NCBI RefSeq assembly: GCF_000020365.1 | Contig: NC_012108.1 | Span: 124,001-188,000 of the forward strand | Source of the DNA: Desulforapulum autotrophicum HRM2 | GTDB lineage: Bacteria > Desulfobacterota > Desulfobacteria > Desulfobacterales > Desulfobacteraceae | Length of the DNA stretch: 64,000 bases | Direction: 5' to 3' | Part shown: piece by piece, positions 25,973 through 35,501 of the stretch | How the letters are laid out: each line of letters begins with the position of its first letter | How positions within the stretch are numbered: position 1 is the first letter of the stretch | Notes under the pieces: generated by a model | What the model was told of the DNA's origin: nothing | The model's input: only the letters and a program-made list of their open reading frames with translations | The model's database searches: none | Position numbers and translations under genes: made by a program

Positions 25973-27556
25973 TTATTTATCAGCTTCCTTTTTAAGCATC
26001 CTAAACAGTGACACTGCCATGAAAAGAATGACAATACCAAAGGGCGCACCTGCGATGATCGAGGCCTTTTGAAGGGCTTTCAGGCCGCCGCTGACCAGGA
26101 GCACCAGGGCTAGGGAACCGATAACTGTTCCCCAGATAAACTTCATGGCGTTTGTAGGTTCGGTTTCTCCGTTGGACATCTGCATGGCCACGAAAAACGA
26201 GGCCGAATCTGCAGAGGTGATCAGGAAGATGATGAGATTGACCAATACGATGAAGCAGACACCGCTGCCCCAGGGATAGGTTGACAGCAGCACATAGATG
26301 CCCGACCCCATGTCCTGGTCAAGGGCCATGGCAAGGTTTGCGGTCCCTGTTATCTGAGCGTGTTGGGCCGCGCCACCCACGATGCTGAACCAGACAATCC
26401 CCACCAGGGTTGGTACCAGGACCACACCCAGGACAAACTCCCTGATGGTTCTGCCCCTGGAGATCCGGGCCAGGAAACCGCCACAAAAGGGCCCCCAGGA
26501 AATCCACCAGATCCAGTAGAAGACCGTCCACCAATGGAGCCACTCCCCTTTTGTCTTATTGACATCGGTCCACAGACTTGTGCTGACAAAATTGCTGATG
26601 TAACTGCCTGCACTCTGGACCATGAGATTCAAAAGATCGGTGGTCGGGCCGGAAAAGAGGATAAACCCGCCCCAACAAAAGGCGATGATCACATTAACGG
26701 TGGAGAGGTGCTTGACCCCTTTGTCAATGCCCGAAACGGCCGAAAGAACATAGCAGACCATTAGAAACACCATGAAGACAAGCTGTCCGTTGAGCCCAAG
26801 GCCTGCACCGAAGATATGCCTGATTCCGGCATTAATACTGATGATGCCGAGACCTAGGCCCGTTGACACCCCCGCAATTGTGGCAAAGGCAGCCAGGGCC
26901 TCCACAAACCGCCCCAGGGCACTGTTGATGATCCTATCGCCAAAAATGCCGTAAAGGGAGATGGAGACGTTCATGGGTTTGCCCAGGCGATAGGCGGGAA
27001 ATGCAATGGCCAGCCCCACCAGGGCAAAGATGGCCCAGGCATGGATGCCCCAGTGCATGATTACAATCTGGATGGCAACAACCCTGGCCTGGGGAGTACC
27101 TGACTCGGCAAGGTAGGGGGTGTTGAGGTAGTGGAGAATCGGCTCACCCACGGCCCAGAAGGCATATCCCGCACCAACGCCGCAACTGAAAAGCATGGAG
27201 ATCCAGGCAAACCTGGAAAATTCCGGGGTATCCTCCTCCCTGCCCAGTTTCAGCTGTCCGTATCGGCCAAAGGCGATCACCAGGGTAGTGATAAGGATCA
27301 GGGTGATGGAGAGGACGAAAAACCAGGAGAAGCGGGTGGTGATAAAAGTCTGGATGCCGGTGAGGAGGACGTCAAACCTCTTGGGAGCCAAAGCCCCAAA
27401 GGTCACGGCAGCAAGGGTGATGGCAAGGGTCACAAAGAAAAGAATTCGGTCAAATTCTCCCAGGGCCGGGGCAGAGGAAGTCTTTTTCATGGTCAGTATT
27501 GCCGTTTCATCGTGGGGTATCATGGCGGATTCTTTTCTCTGGGTTGGAAGGGGCAC
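25973..27556 (-). CDS. BCCT-family betaine/choline/carnitine transporter
   Basis: A 527-residue carrier with twelve membrane segments. The family core is seen in ILHYLNTPY (about 150), the conserved Trp box FYWIWWISWGPFCGGFLARISRGRTIREF (about 345-372) and the GMG/GLG-type glycine stretch STGLGLGIISINAG. Start choice is open: GTG at 27556 has GGAGG ten bases upstream, and ATG at 27523 is also possible. It lies downstream of the mtgA relic and a second BCCT gene in what looks like a betaine catabolism cluster. Confidence 0.9.
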   Translation of the reverse strand: MPLPTQRKESAMIPHDETAILTMKKTSSAPALGEFDRILFFVTLAITLAAVTFGALAPKRFDVLLTGIQTFITTRFSWFFVLSITLILITTLVIAFGRYGQLKLGREEDTPEFSRFAWISMLFSCGVGAGYAFWAVGEPILHYLNTPYLAESGTPQARVVAIQIVIMHWGIHAWAIFALVGLAIAFPAYRLGKPMNVSISLYGIFGDRIINSALGRFVEALAAFATIAGVSTGLGLGIISINAGIRHIFGAGLGLNGQLVFMVFLMVCYVLSAVSGIDKGVKHLSTVNVIIAFCWGGFILFSGPTTDLLNLMVQSAGSYISNFVSTSLWTDVNKTKGEWLHWWTVFYWIWWISWGPFCGGFLARISRGRTIREFVLGVVLVPTLVGIVWFSIVGGAAQHAQITGTANLAMALDQDMGSGIYVLLSTYPWGSGVCFIVLVNLIIFLITSADSASFFVAMQMSNGETEPTNAMKFIWGTVIGSLALVLLVSGGLKALQKASIIAGAPFGIVILFMAVSLFRMLKKEADK

Positions 27557-27586
27557 CCGGGGAGCCCTCCATGGGGTTAAGGTGGA

Positions 27587-27927
27587 TCAAGCCTTGATGT
27601 TACCGGCCCTGACTGCTTTAAGATAGTTCATGCCGTAGTTGTCGCAGCCCTTGTGTTGACCATGGCATAGGCCATTTCCAGCACTTCGGGATACGGGCTG
27701 TCCAGGCAAAGGGGAAGTTCAGTCACCTCCTGGATAATCTCCAAAAGCCACGCCATGTCTTCTTTTTCGTGGCCAATTCTGGCCCCGGCATTGATGTCAA
27801 TGTAGCTAGCCCCGCAGGCCTCCAGTTTTTTTATATCGGCTTTGATATACTCAGCATCCCGGTCAATGACCGCTGCCTTTACTTTTTTAAGGGTGGTGTT
27901 GATCCTTTCTCCGATCACTTCAAACAT
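27587..27927 (-). pseudogene. Truncated MtgA-like methyltetrahydrofolate methyltransferase
   Basis: The first 93 codons match the pterin-binding corrinoid:tetrahydrofolate methyltransferase family (MFEVIGERINTT, SYIDINAGAR, PLCLDSPYPEVLEMAYAM). The frame then changes abruptly: NTRAATTTA and a stop. A different frame just downstream reads GCDNYGMNYLKAVRAGNIKA and a stop, a plausible native C-terminus. Intact enzymes are about 260-300 residues, so an internal deletion of some 170 codons is inferred. A good AAGGAG still precedes the ATG. Confidence 0.7.
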
Positions 27928-28204
27928 AATATCTCCTTTTTTGCTTGCTTAAAATCAATTCGGGGCAGGCGGATCCATCATGGCATCCGCCCTATCCCGG
28001 ATCAAGGTGATGTTCCGTTTAATTCAGGTAAGACTTGGCAAGCTTACTGGCAGAGCCGGCATCAGGGGCTTACCCGTCCGCACGGATCTTATCCCCCCGA
28101 AATAGCCTGATTAACCTGGTTTATGAGGACATCTGCGTTCCCTGAGATCAATGTTTCTGTAATGGCTGCAAAATCTGACATTATAATATTTTTCTATTGT
28201 ATGT

Positions 28205-29767
28205 TTATTGTTCTTCAGAAACCTGTTTGGTTGTGGCATCATAGACCATTTTCCTGCTCCGGCATTTGCTGCCGAAATCTTCACGCATCCACTTCATTAC
28301 GGAGAAGACCATCATGGCAATGATGATGTATACCGGCACGGCCAGGATGACCGAGGCGATCTGGACGATCTTGAGTCCTCCGATGATGATCATGACAAAA
28401 CCGAGCACGCCGAGCATGATGGCCCAGAACAGCCTGTGCCAGGGAGCTGGTTCCTCGTCTGGCAGCAGTCGATCGCTGGCCATGGATGCCAGGGTATAAG
28501 CCGCACCTTGAAAGCTTGTGGCCTGGTAGACAAACCCGATGATCATGAACAGGGGCAGGACGATGGAAAACAGGGGCAGGGATTCCAGCATGCTGATAAT
28601 CACAAAAGGGGCTCCCTGGCTCTGCAACGTGGTGATGAGGTTACCGCCGCTCAGGTGAAGATCCACGATGGTTCCGCCGAAAACCAGGTAGAACATGGAC
28701 GTTCCAATGGTGGGGCAGACCATGGATCCGATGATCATTTCCCTGATAGTGCGGCCCTTGGAAACCCTTGCGATGAACAACCCCATGTAGACGGCCCATA
28801 CCACCCACCATGCCCAGTAGAACACGGTCCAGTCCTGGGGCCACCCGGTCTTGAGGATGGGCTCTGTATAGGTGCTCATCTCAAGAAAATTCTGGATCAT
28901 CACCCCGATGCTCTGGGAGTAGTAGGACATGAGAAAAGAGGTATTTCCCACAAGGAACATGAAGAGCAGCAGGACGATGATGCCGTAGACATTCCAGTCG
29001 GACAGGATCTTGATTCCTTTGTGGAGACCGAGGTAAGCCGTGGTGCCGAAGATCGCGACCCAGATAATAATCACAGACGCGTCCAGGCCCGTGGACTGGG
29101 CAATGCCGAACTCCTTGGTGAAGCATGCCGACATCAGGGGCACGCAAACCCCCAGGGAGGTGCCCATACCACCAACAGTTCCCAGCAGGATGATGCAGTC
29201 GATAACCTTGCCCACCTTGCCGGAGGCATACTTGCCCAGGACCCCTTCACAGGCGACGCTGGCCTTGAGAAAAGGAATTTTACGTACGTGGTAGGTGTAG
29301 CCGATGCCCACGGCAGCCATGGCAAAGAGTCCCCAGGCAGAAAATCCCCAGTGAAAAATACCGTAACTGATGGCCCATTTGGCGGCCTCAGGTGAGTCCG
29401 GTGCGATGCCAAAGGGGGGACTCGACAGGTAGTAGATGGGCTCCACCGCTGCCCAGTACATGAGGGCAAAGCCGGATCCTGCCGTGAGCATGACGCTGAT
29501 CCAGCTGAAGGTTGAAAACTCGGGCTTGTCGTCCGGCCCCCCGAGCTTGATGGACCCGTATTTACTGAAGGCAAGCCAGATCAGCCAGAGGAAACCGCCC
29601 AGGGTGAACCATTCGATCAGGGAATCAAAGTTATGGGTGATGGAGTCGAGCACCGAGGAGATCGTGGTCCTGCCGGCTTCCGGGTTGACCATGAGCAGTA
29701 TCAGTACTGCCAGGATCAGAGACACCGAAGGCCAGAAGATATAGGGGTCTATCTTGGGTTTATTCAA
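28205..29767 (-). CDS. BCCT-family transporter, second copy
   Basis: A 520-residue carrier with the same twelve-helix plan: IYYLSSPPFG near residue 110, the Trp box FYWAWWVVWAVYMGLFIARVSKGRTIREM at about 320-348, and the glycine stretch GGMGTSLGVCVPL. It differs clearly from the other BCCT gene, so this is not a recent duplication. It begins 50 bp downstream of mttB with AAGGAG before its ATG and is probably co-transcribed with it, supplying the methylated amine. Confidence 0.92.
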   Translation of the reverse strand: MNKPKIDPYIFWPSVSLILAVLILLMVNPEAGRTTISSVLDSITHNFDSLIEWFTLGGFLWLIWLAFSKYGSIKLGGPDDKPEFSTFSWISVMLTAGSGFALMYWAAVEPIYYLSSPPFGIAPDSPEAAKWAISYGIFHWGFSAWGLFAMAAVGIGYTYHVRKIPFLKASVACEGVLGKYASGKVGKVIDCIILLGTVGGMGTSLGVCVPLMSACFTKEFGIAQSTGLDASVIIIWVAIFGTTAYLGLHKGIKILSDWNVYGIIVLLLFMFLVGNTSFLMSYYSQSIGVMIQNFLEMSTYTEPILKTGWPQDWTVFYWAWWVVWAVYMGLFIARVSKGRTIREMIIGSMVCPTIGTSMFYLVFGGTIVDLHLSGGNLITTLQSQGAPFVIISMLESLPLFSIVLPLFMIIGFVYQATSFQGAAYTLASMASDRLLPDEEPAPWHRLFWAIMLGVLGFVMIIIGGLKIVQIASVILAVPVYIIIAMMVFSVMKWMREDFGSKCRSRKMVYDATTKQVSEEQ

Positions 29768-29817
29768 TTTTCATTACTCCTTGTTTTAAAAATGAAGGTG
29801 CAGAAAAAAATAACTGT

Positions 29818-31245
29818 TTAGACGGCCGCAGCCATGAATGCCTGGAGTTTCTCCTCGGCCTGGTCGCTTAAAAGAGTATCAGGGGCTGCCGCGATTCGTT
29901 TGAGATACACTTTGTTGGCCGTTTCGACCACATCCGGGGCCCCGGCTTTTTCCCACTTGTCATAGCTGGCCCAGGAAGAGACAGTGGGCCGCCATGCGCC
30001 CCTGCAGGCTGCCAAGGTAGACGGATGCATGAGAAATGAGCCCTGGGGACCGACACTCTTGATCACATCAAGGGCAAGGTCTTTTTCAGAAGTGCCCACA
30101 CCGTCCATGATCCGTATCATCCTTGAGATCATCTCTTCGTCCAGGATGAATTTTTCAAACGAGTTGGTCATGATGGAATCCATTACTCCGAGGCACTCGT
30201 TGATCACATGGGAGCCCCCGGCAATGCACATGAACAGGTTCTGCATGGTCTCATAGCCGGCCTGGGCATCGATGGTCTTTGCGTCGGTAAGTCCTGCCAT
30301 GGACCGGGTGGGTAGATTGTACAGTTCCAGGGCCAGCTGAAGATTGATGATGTTGATCAGGTTTGACTCGGGAGATCCTGTGACGTACTGGCCGTTCTGC
30401 AAGTTGGGCATGGCCGATGAGGGAGAATAGATATAGGGTGTACCCGGATTGATCTGCTGCATGAGTACAAGACCTGCTAGCATCTCGGCATTCTGCAGGG
30501 CTGCCGCACCAAGGGGGCTGACAGGGGCGGATATGCCGGCCAGGGCGCAGGAAAGAATGGTCACGGGCTGACCGTATTTGGCAAAGGTAATGATGGTCTG
30601 GAGGGGCGTGCTGTCGTAGGCCAGGGGGCTCAAGGGGTTGATGCTCACATAGATGGAGGGATGGGTCTTGAGGTAACCTTGTTCTCCCACGGCGATCTCA
30701 AACATGTCGAACATCTGTTTGACCTCTTTGTAGGTGCCCACATTGTTGCGGATGGGCTTGTCTGTGTGTTTGATCATCTCATAGAAGATCCTGAGGTGAC
30801 GCCCTTTTGAATCAATATCTGAAGGCTCCACCGGAATGGCACCGCTGACATCGCACACATCGCTTGTATGGGCAAGCTTATAGAAGTTAATCAGGTCCTC
30901 CATGGTGCCCTTTCGTTTGCCCCCCTTGATATCCTGGGCAAACACGGGGCCGTTACTCGGTTCAACATGGACACGGGTCTGGCCCTCCCCCATGATGATG
31001 GATTTTTTGTCATCCCTTCCCCATAGTTTAAACGAAGCAGGGGCCGTCTCTATGGCTGCCTCGAGCATCTTCCTTGGTATGAAAACCCGATGTCCCTCTG
31101 CCCGGGCGCCGCCCTGTTCCAGGATATCCACGGCATCCTGCAGCTGAAATTCAATGCCCACGGTTTCAAAAATTTCAACGGTTGCTTCATGAACCTGTTT
31201 GAGGACCTCTGTTTCAACGACTCTTATTTTGCTTGCTAATCCCAT
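29818..31245 (-). CDS. MttB-family (non-pyrrolysine) methyltransferase, probable glycine betaine type
   Basis: A 475-residue corrinoid-dependent methyltransferase of the trimethylamine methyltransferase superfamily. Recognisable blocks are EIFETVGIEFQ, GRDDKKSIIMGEGQTRVHVEPSNGP and SPLGAAALQNAEMLAGLVLMQQINPG. There is no internal amber codon, so it belongs to the pyrrolysine-free branch that includes MtgB (glycine betaine) and MtpB/MtcB. Two BCCT carriers and an mtgA relic next to it support a quaternary amine substrate. No corrinoid protein gene is present in the window, so that partner must be elsewhere. Confidence 0.88.
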   Translation of the reverse strand: MGLASKIRVVETEVLKQVHEATVEIFETVGIEFQLQDAVDILEQGGARAEGHRVFIPRKMLEAAIETAPASFKLWGRDDKKSIIMGEGQTRVHVEPSNGPVFAQDIKGGKRKGTMEDLINFYKLAHTSDVCDVSGAIPVEPSDIDSKGRHLRIFYEMIKHTDKPIRNNVGTYKEVKQMFDMFEIAVGEQGYLKTHPSIYVSINPLSPLAYDSTPLQTIITFAKYGQPVTILSCALAGISAPVSPLGAAALQNAEMLAGLVLMQQINPGTPYIYSPSSAMPNLQNGQYVTGSPESNLINIINLQLALELYNLPTRSMAGLTDAKTIDAQAGYETMQNLFMCIAGGSHVINECLGVMDSIMTNSFEKFILDEEMISRMIRIMDGVGTSEKDLALDVIKSVGPQGSFLMHPSTLAACRGAWRPTVSSWASYDKWEKAGAPDVVETANKVYLKRIAAAPDTLLSDQAEEKLQAFMAAAV

Positions 31246-31321
31246 TCTGGACTCCTTTCATTGTCAGATCTTTGAAAGACCCTGATTAATAGACTGTTTC
31301 CATTACTTGAAGGGAGTAAAG

Positions 31322-31337
31322 AGCATGAAGCATACCA
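31322..31337 (-). promoter_or_regulatory. Candidate sigma-54 (-24/-12) promoter of mttB
   Basis: On the minus strand the sequence TGGTATGCTTCATGCT has GG and GC exactly ten bases apart, as required for a -24/-12 promoter; the -24 box (TGGTAT) is weaker than consensus TGGCAC. It lies 77 bp before the mttB start, downstream of a sigma-54 activator gene. Confidence 0.45.
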
Positions 31338-31479
31338 GGGGTTTTTTTTCTGCAGACAGTTTTGCGATGATTCAAAATAACCATCTGAAATCTAAGATTT
31401 TTCACAAACAAAGTTTTTACATAGGCCCGGGCTGGGCCAAAATGTGATCGCCCAGGAATCAAAGGGAGGAAATTCAGCC

Positions 31480-31518
31480 CCGTAGAAGATCTTCTAAAAA
31501 GCAGAAGATCTTCTACGG
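31480..31518. promoter_or_regulatory. Paired palindromic enhancer sites for the sigma-54 activator
   Basis: Two copies of the palindrome AGAAGATCTTCT (31484-31495 and 31503-31514) lie 19 bp apart centre to centre, and the pair is itself a longer perfect inverted repeat (CCGTAGAAGATCTTCT and its complement). No T-run follows on either strand, so it is not a terminator. The position, about 145-195 bp upstream of the -24/-12 box, is typical for activator binding sites. Confidence 0.55.
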
Positions 31519-31593
31519 GAAAGTTGAGCCCTGGCTTCTGATCGAAATTTTATGGCTGGAAGCCTGCCTGGTGGCAGGCCGGAGAAGTGTCTC

Positions 31594-32973
31594 CTATAAA
31601 ACCTTCTTGCACTGGTACCGGAAGGTGTGGTGGTTGAGGTTGAGAAGCTTTGCGGCCTTGGTCTCGTTTCCCTTTGCCATCTTAAGGGCCTGGTTAAAGT
31701 AGAATCGATCCACCGCGGCCCGGATCTCGTTGATGTCAATGCCTGCGGCCGGGATCGGGGCAAAGTTGTCATAGGGACCGGTCATCATCTCCCCCCTTCG
31801 CACCTGGTCCAGGCCGAGATCCTGCGCCGTTATCTGCTTACCCTGGGCCGTCAGCACCCCCCGCTCCATCATGTTTTTGAGTTCCCGGACATTGCCGCTC
31901 CAGGAGTATTGCATCAACAGTTCCAGGGCCGCCCTGGACAGGGTGACTCCAGGGATGTTGAATTTTTCAGAAAAGTTCCCGATAAAGTAGTTGGCCAGCA
32001 GCTCAATGTCTTCAGGCCGATCGTTCAAGGAGGGAAGATTGATTCTGATCACCCCCAGCCGGAAGAAGAGGTCCTTTCTAAAGGTTTCTTTGCTGATCAT
32101 GGTTTCAAGGTCCTTGTTGGTGGCCGATACGATTCGTGTATTCACCCGGTTGACCCGGGTGCTGCCCACCCGATAGAACTCGCCGTACTCGAGGAATCTC
32201 AACAACTTTGCCTGGACCTCCAGGCTCATGTCCCCCACTTCGTCCAGAAACAGGGTTCCACCGGCAGCCGCTTCGATCAATCCCTTTTTCCCGGTGGCGC
32301 TGGCCCCACTGAAGGCACCCTTTTCATAACCAAAAAGTTCGCTTTCGATCAGTTCTCCGGGGATGGCCGCGCAGTTGACCGTGATAAAAGGGCCTTTATG
32401 ATGGGGGCTTCGATAATGGATGGTGCTTGCGATGAGCTCCTTTCCCGTGCCGGTCTCACCAAGAATAAGCACAGGGGTGTCAGGGCTCTTAGCCACCCGT
32501 TCAATAAAAGTCATGATCTCCTGGATGGCATGGCTCTCGCTGATGAAACAGGGCAGGTTCTCCTTGAGTTGACTCTCCTGGATCGCCCGGATCTCCTTTC
32601 GAAGGCGGATGGTTTCAAGGCCGTTTGAAATGGTCACCTCGAGTTCCTCCATGTAGATGGGCTTGACCACATAGTCATAGGCCCCGAGTTTCATGCAGGA
32701 GATCACCGAGGTGATATCCTCGTAGGCGGTGATCATGATGACGATGATCTCCCGGTTCTGATCCTTGATCGCTTCAAGGGCCTCAATGCCGCTGAGGCCG
32801 GGAAGCCCGATGTCCAGGAGGACCAGGTCGGGCGGGTCGGTCTCCATCGCTTCGATTGCGCTCTCTGCATCTTCAAATCCCAGGAGGGTGTAGCGCTTTC
32901 CAAGGGTGAGTCGGATACCCTCCCGGATGGTCTCTTCGTCATCCACGATGTAGATCTTAAAATCAAGGGTCAT
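31594..32973 (-). CDS. Sigma-54-dependent response regulator
   Basis: A 459-residue NtrC-type protein. The receiver domain (1-120) has the phosphoacceptor Asp54 in VLLDIGLPG. An AAA+ domain (about 145-375) has Walker A GETGTGKEL, the sigma-54 contact loop and ATPase motifs (GGTLFLDEVGDMS). A Fis-type helix-turn-helix (about 425-459; ETKAAKLLNLNHHTFRYQCKKVL) closes the protein. The sigma-54 contact loop is GAFSGA in place of the usual GAFTGA. The gene overlaps the kinase gene by four bases and lies upstream of mttB on the same strand, so it should activate the betaine genes. Confidence 0.92.
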   Translation of the reverse strand: MTLDFKIYIVDDEETIREGIRLTLGKRYTLLGFEDAESAIEAMETDPPDLVLLDIGLPGLSGIEALEAIKDQNREIIVIMITAYEDITSVISCMKLGAYDYVVKPIYMEELEVTISNGLETIRLRKEIRAIQESQLKENLPCFISESHAIQEIMTFIERVAKSPDTPVLILGETGTGKELIASTIHYRSPHHKGPFITVNCAAIPGELIESELFGYEKGAFSGASATGKKGLIEAAAGGTLFLDEVGDMSLEVQAKLLRFLEYGEFYRVGSTRVNRVNTRIVSATNKDLETMISKETFRKDLFFRLGVIRINLPSLNDRPEDIELLANYFIGNFSEKFNIPGVTLSRAALELLMQYSWSGNVRELKNMMERGVLTAQGKQITAQDLGLDQVRRGEMMTGPYDNFAPIPAAGIDINEIRAAVDRFYFNQALKMAKGNETKAAKLLNLNHHTFRYQCKKVL

Positions 32974-35501
32974 GGTCTGCTTCTCTTTATTATTGGAATG
33001 TTTACCTGCATCAACGCGCCGCCAAGGTCACTTGTGGAGACAGTAAATTCTCCCTTGTGATCGGAGATGATCCTGTGGCAGATACTCAAGCCAATGCCGG
33101 TGCTGTTTTTCTTTGTGGTAAAAAAGGGCTCCAGGATCCGCTGGCGGATGTGAAACGGAACGCCATGGCCTGAATCCTCCACCCTTATGGAGATGAAATG
33201 TTCGTCGTGGTCGGTTGTTATGAGGAGGGTCTTTGTTTCTATTTTTTCCAGGGCATGGGAGGCATTATTAATCAGGTTCAGTACCACCTCCTCAATGAGA
33301 AGGGGCTCGGCATGGCAGAGGGGGAGATCTGGATCAAATTTGCGGACCAGCGTGATTTTGCTCTTCCTGAGGGTGGCGGCAGAAAGGGCGATGGCCTCAT
33401 CAATGGGCTTGTGGAGGTTGGCTGGAACAAACTTGGGCTCATGGGGTTTGGAAAAGTTCATCACCCTGCGTATTACGGATTCGATTTTCCCGGATGCGGA
33501 CTTGATCTGCTGGATCAGGGGAGAGGTCTCTGCCATCTCCTCCCAGCCCAGGAGATGCTGTTCCAGGGCATTGAGGTAAATATTGATGCCAGACAGGGGA
33601 TTTCTGATCTCATGGGCGATGCCGGCTGACACATGGCCCAGGGAGGCCATCTTGTCCTGGATGATGAGCAGCCGTTCCAGGTTCTTGGCCTTTGTGACAT
33701 CCATGGTGGTAATAAGGGTTGCCATACCTTCCTGGACGTTAAGGGGGGTGGCCCGGCAGTTAACCCATTTGAGCTGCCCCTGGGAAGGGGGCTCATGGGG
33801 GTAAAACCTGAATTCAAGCTCGGCGGAATTTGAACTTGAGGTGAAGGTGCGGTAAAAATCCTCAACCTTGTCTATATCGTCCGGGTGAATGGTGGAGAAA
33901 CTGCCGTGGTGGAACAGGGGCATGAGGCCTTTCAGCCGTTCCTGCTCTGGATTGCTGAAAACCAACCTTCCCTTCCTGATGATGGAGATGCCAAAGGGGG
34001 AGTTTTCCACCAGGTCCCTGAATCTTTTTTCGCTGCTTTTCAGGGCCATTTCAGCCTCCCTTCGCCGAATCATTCGCCACATTCCGTCAAGGAGCAGGGA
34101 GAGCTGCCGCTGGTCGCTCTCGTCGTACCGGTCGGCTTTATTTCCCACACCGGCGATTACAACCACCTGGTTTTCATTCACAACCGGAATGTTCATGTAC
34201 CGGTATATGGTTGCGTGCTGCTCTGGTACGCCTCGCCTGAACGGGTTGGACTCCATGTAGTCATTGGAGATGACAGGCTTTTTTTTGATGATGGCGTCCC
34301 GCCACAGTCCCATGGTCTTAGATGAGAAATCGGATTTATCGTTTTTGAAGACGGTCTTCTGGTAGGAGCGCCCCAAACTGTCCACGGTGTAGAAAAGACT
34401 GTCCTTGCCGGCAAAGGCAAGGTAGCCGAACTGACTTTTTGTGAGGCGAATGGCCTCCCTAAAGGCAAAGTCAATGATGGCGTCGATGGATGCATCGTTC
34501 ATTTGGGCAAGCTTAAGCAGGGCTTCCAGGCGCATCTCGTTGAACCGGAGTTCCCCAGTGCGCTGGGCCACCTGGACCTTGAGGGTGCGGTTAATAAACT
34601 TGAGGGTGCGGTTAATAAAGAGGACGGTGCCCACGATCAGAAAAAAGGCAATGCCAAGGCTTGCGGTGATGTACCAGAAAGTACGGTTTTTGTACCAGGG
34701 ATCCTGGGTAAGGCTTATCCAGCGGTTATAGATGGTCTCCCGTTCCCCTGGCGTGATCCGGTTCAACCCCTTGGTGAGGATGGAGTGGAGCTTTGGCCAG
34801 TCCTTTCGGGTGCCAAGGCTGTAGGTGGCGATATAATCCGTGGTTCCGGCCAGGCGAAGGTTGGTGAGCTGGCTCTTTTCAATGGCATAGAGGGCGTTGG
34901 GCATCTCCATGATCATGGCGTCGATCTCACCGAACGAGACCATTTTAAGACCCAGGGCACCGGTTTCAACCGCCACCACGTCAAGCTCTGGGTAATTGTT
35001 TTTCAGGTAGTCAAAAACGATGTAGTCCCTGGGCGCCCCCACCCGCATCCCAGTCATGGTCCCAAGGGAGAGTTTTTTCTTAAAGGATTTTTTGACAATG
35101 ATGGTGGTATTAAGGTTAATGTAAGGATCTGTCCAGTTCATGAACCGTTGCCGTTCTTTGTTGGCATAGGCGGCGGATATGACATCCACCTCCCTGTCCT
35201 TGGCCATCTTAAGCACCTGGCCCCAAGTGTCGGTCTGGATAATCTTAAATTTGATGTCCAGCTTTTTCTCGAGAAGATAGATGTATTCAGCAACAAGCCC
35301 GGAATATTTTCCGTTTGCATTGAAAAATTCCAGGGGCTCCCAGTCTGGTGCAGGGGAAAGGCGGAATGTCCGATTGTGGTCGTTCAGCCATTTCTGTTCG
35401 TCGGAGGTGAGGATATTGTTCGATGAAAACGCCGGACTGGTCACCAAAAGAGCACACCAGAGACCAGCAAGAAAAAAAAAGGACTTTGATAATTTAACCA
35501 T
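32970..35501 (-). CDS. Sensor histidine kinase with periplasmic binding-protein domain
   Basis: An 843-residue kinase. It has a signal/anchor segment, an SBP_bac_3 domain outside the membrane (about 30-265; LEFFNANGKYSGLVAEYIYLLE), a transmembrane helix (about 276-300), a GAF domain (about 345-480), a PAS domain (about 490-610), a HisKA domain with GIAHEIRNPLSG (His near 640) and an ATPase domain (NLINNASHAL, DSGHGVP, TGIGLSICHR). It senses a small ligand outside the cell, probably a quaternary amine (inference), and phosphorylates the overlapping regulator. A 21-bp in-frame tandem duplication follows the transmembrane helix. Confidence 0.9.
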   Translation of the reverse strand: MVKLSKSFFFLAGLWCALLVTSPAFSSNNILTSDEQKWLNDHNRTFRLSPAPDWEPLEFFNANGKYSGLVAEYIYLLEKKLDIKFKIIQTDTWGQVLKMAKDREVDVISAAYANKERQRFMNWTDPYINLNTTIIVKKSFKKKLSLGTMTGMRVGAPRDYIVFDYLKNNYPELDVVAVETGALGLKMVSFGEIDAMIMEMPNALYAIEKSQLTNLRLAGTTDYIATYSLGTRKDWPKLHSILTKGLNRITPGERETIYNRWISLTQDPWYKNRTFWYITASLGIAFFLIVGTVLFINRTLKFINRTLKVQVAQRTGELRFNEMRLEALLKLAQMNDASIDAIIDFAFREAIRLTKSQFGYLAFAGKDSLFYTVDSLGRSYQKTVFKNDKSDFSSKTMGLWRDAIIKKKPVISNDYMESNPFRRGVPEQHATIYRYMNIPVVNENQVVVIAGVGNKADRYDESDQRQLSLLLDGMWRMIRRREAEMALKSSEKRFRDLVENSPFGISIIRKGRLVFSNPEQERLKGLMPLFHHGSFSTIHPDDIDKVEDFYRTFTSSSNSAELEFRFYPHEPPSQGQLKWVNCRATPLNVQEGMATLITTMDVTKAKNLERLLIIQDKMASLGHVSAGIAHEIRNPLSGINIYLNALEQHLLGWEEMAETSPLIQQIKSASGKIESVIRRVMNFSKPHEPKFVPANLHKPIDEAIALSAATLRKSKITLVRKFDPDLPLCHAEPLLIEEVVLNLINNASHALEKIETKTLLITTDHDEHFISIRVEDSGHGVPFHIRQRILEPFFTTKKNSTGIGLSICHRIISDHKGEFTVSTSDLGGALMQVNIPIIKRSRP

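Noticed and set aside
28208-29395. A 395-codon open frame antisense to the second BCCT carrier
   Set aside because: Highly charged, His/Asp-rich shadow of a membrane protein gene with no domain signature or ribosome site.
29818-31245. Pyrrolysine-containing trimethylamine methyltransferase
   Set aside because: The frame has no internal TAG; it belongs to the pyrrolysine-free MttB branch.
31480-31518. Intrinsic terminator after the response regulator gene
   Set aside because: The stem is strong, but no T-run follows on either strand and the two halves are each palindromic, which fits protein-binding sites better.
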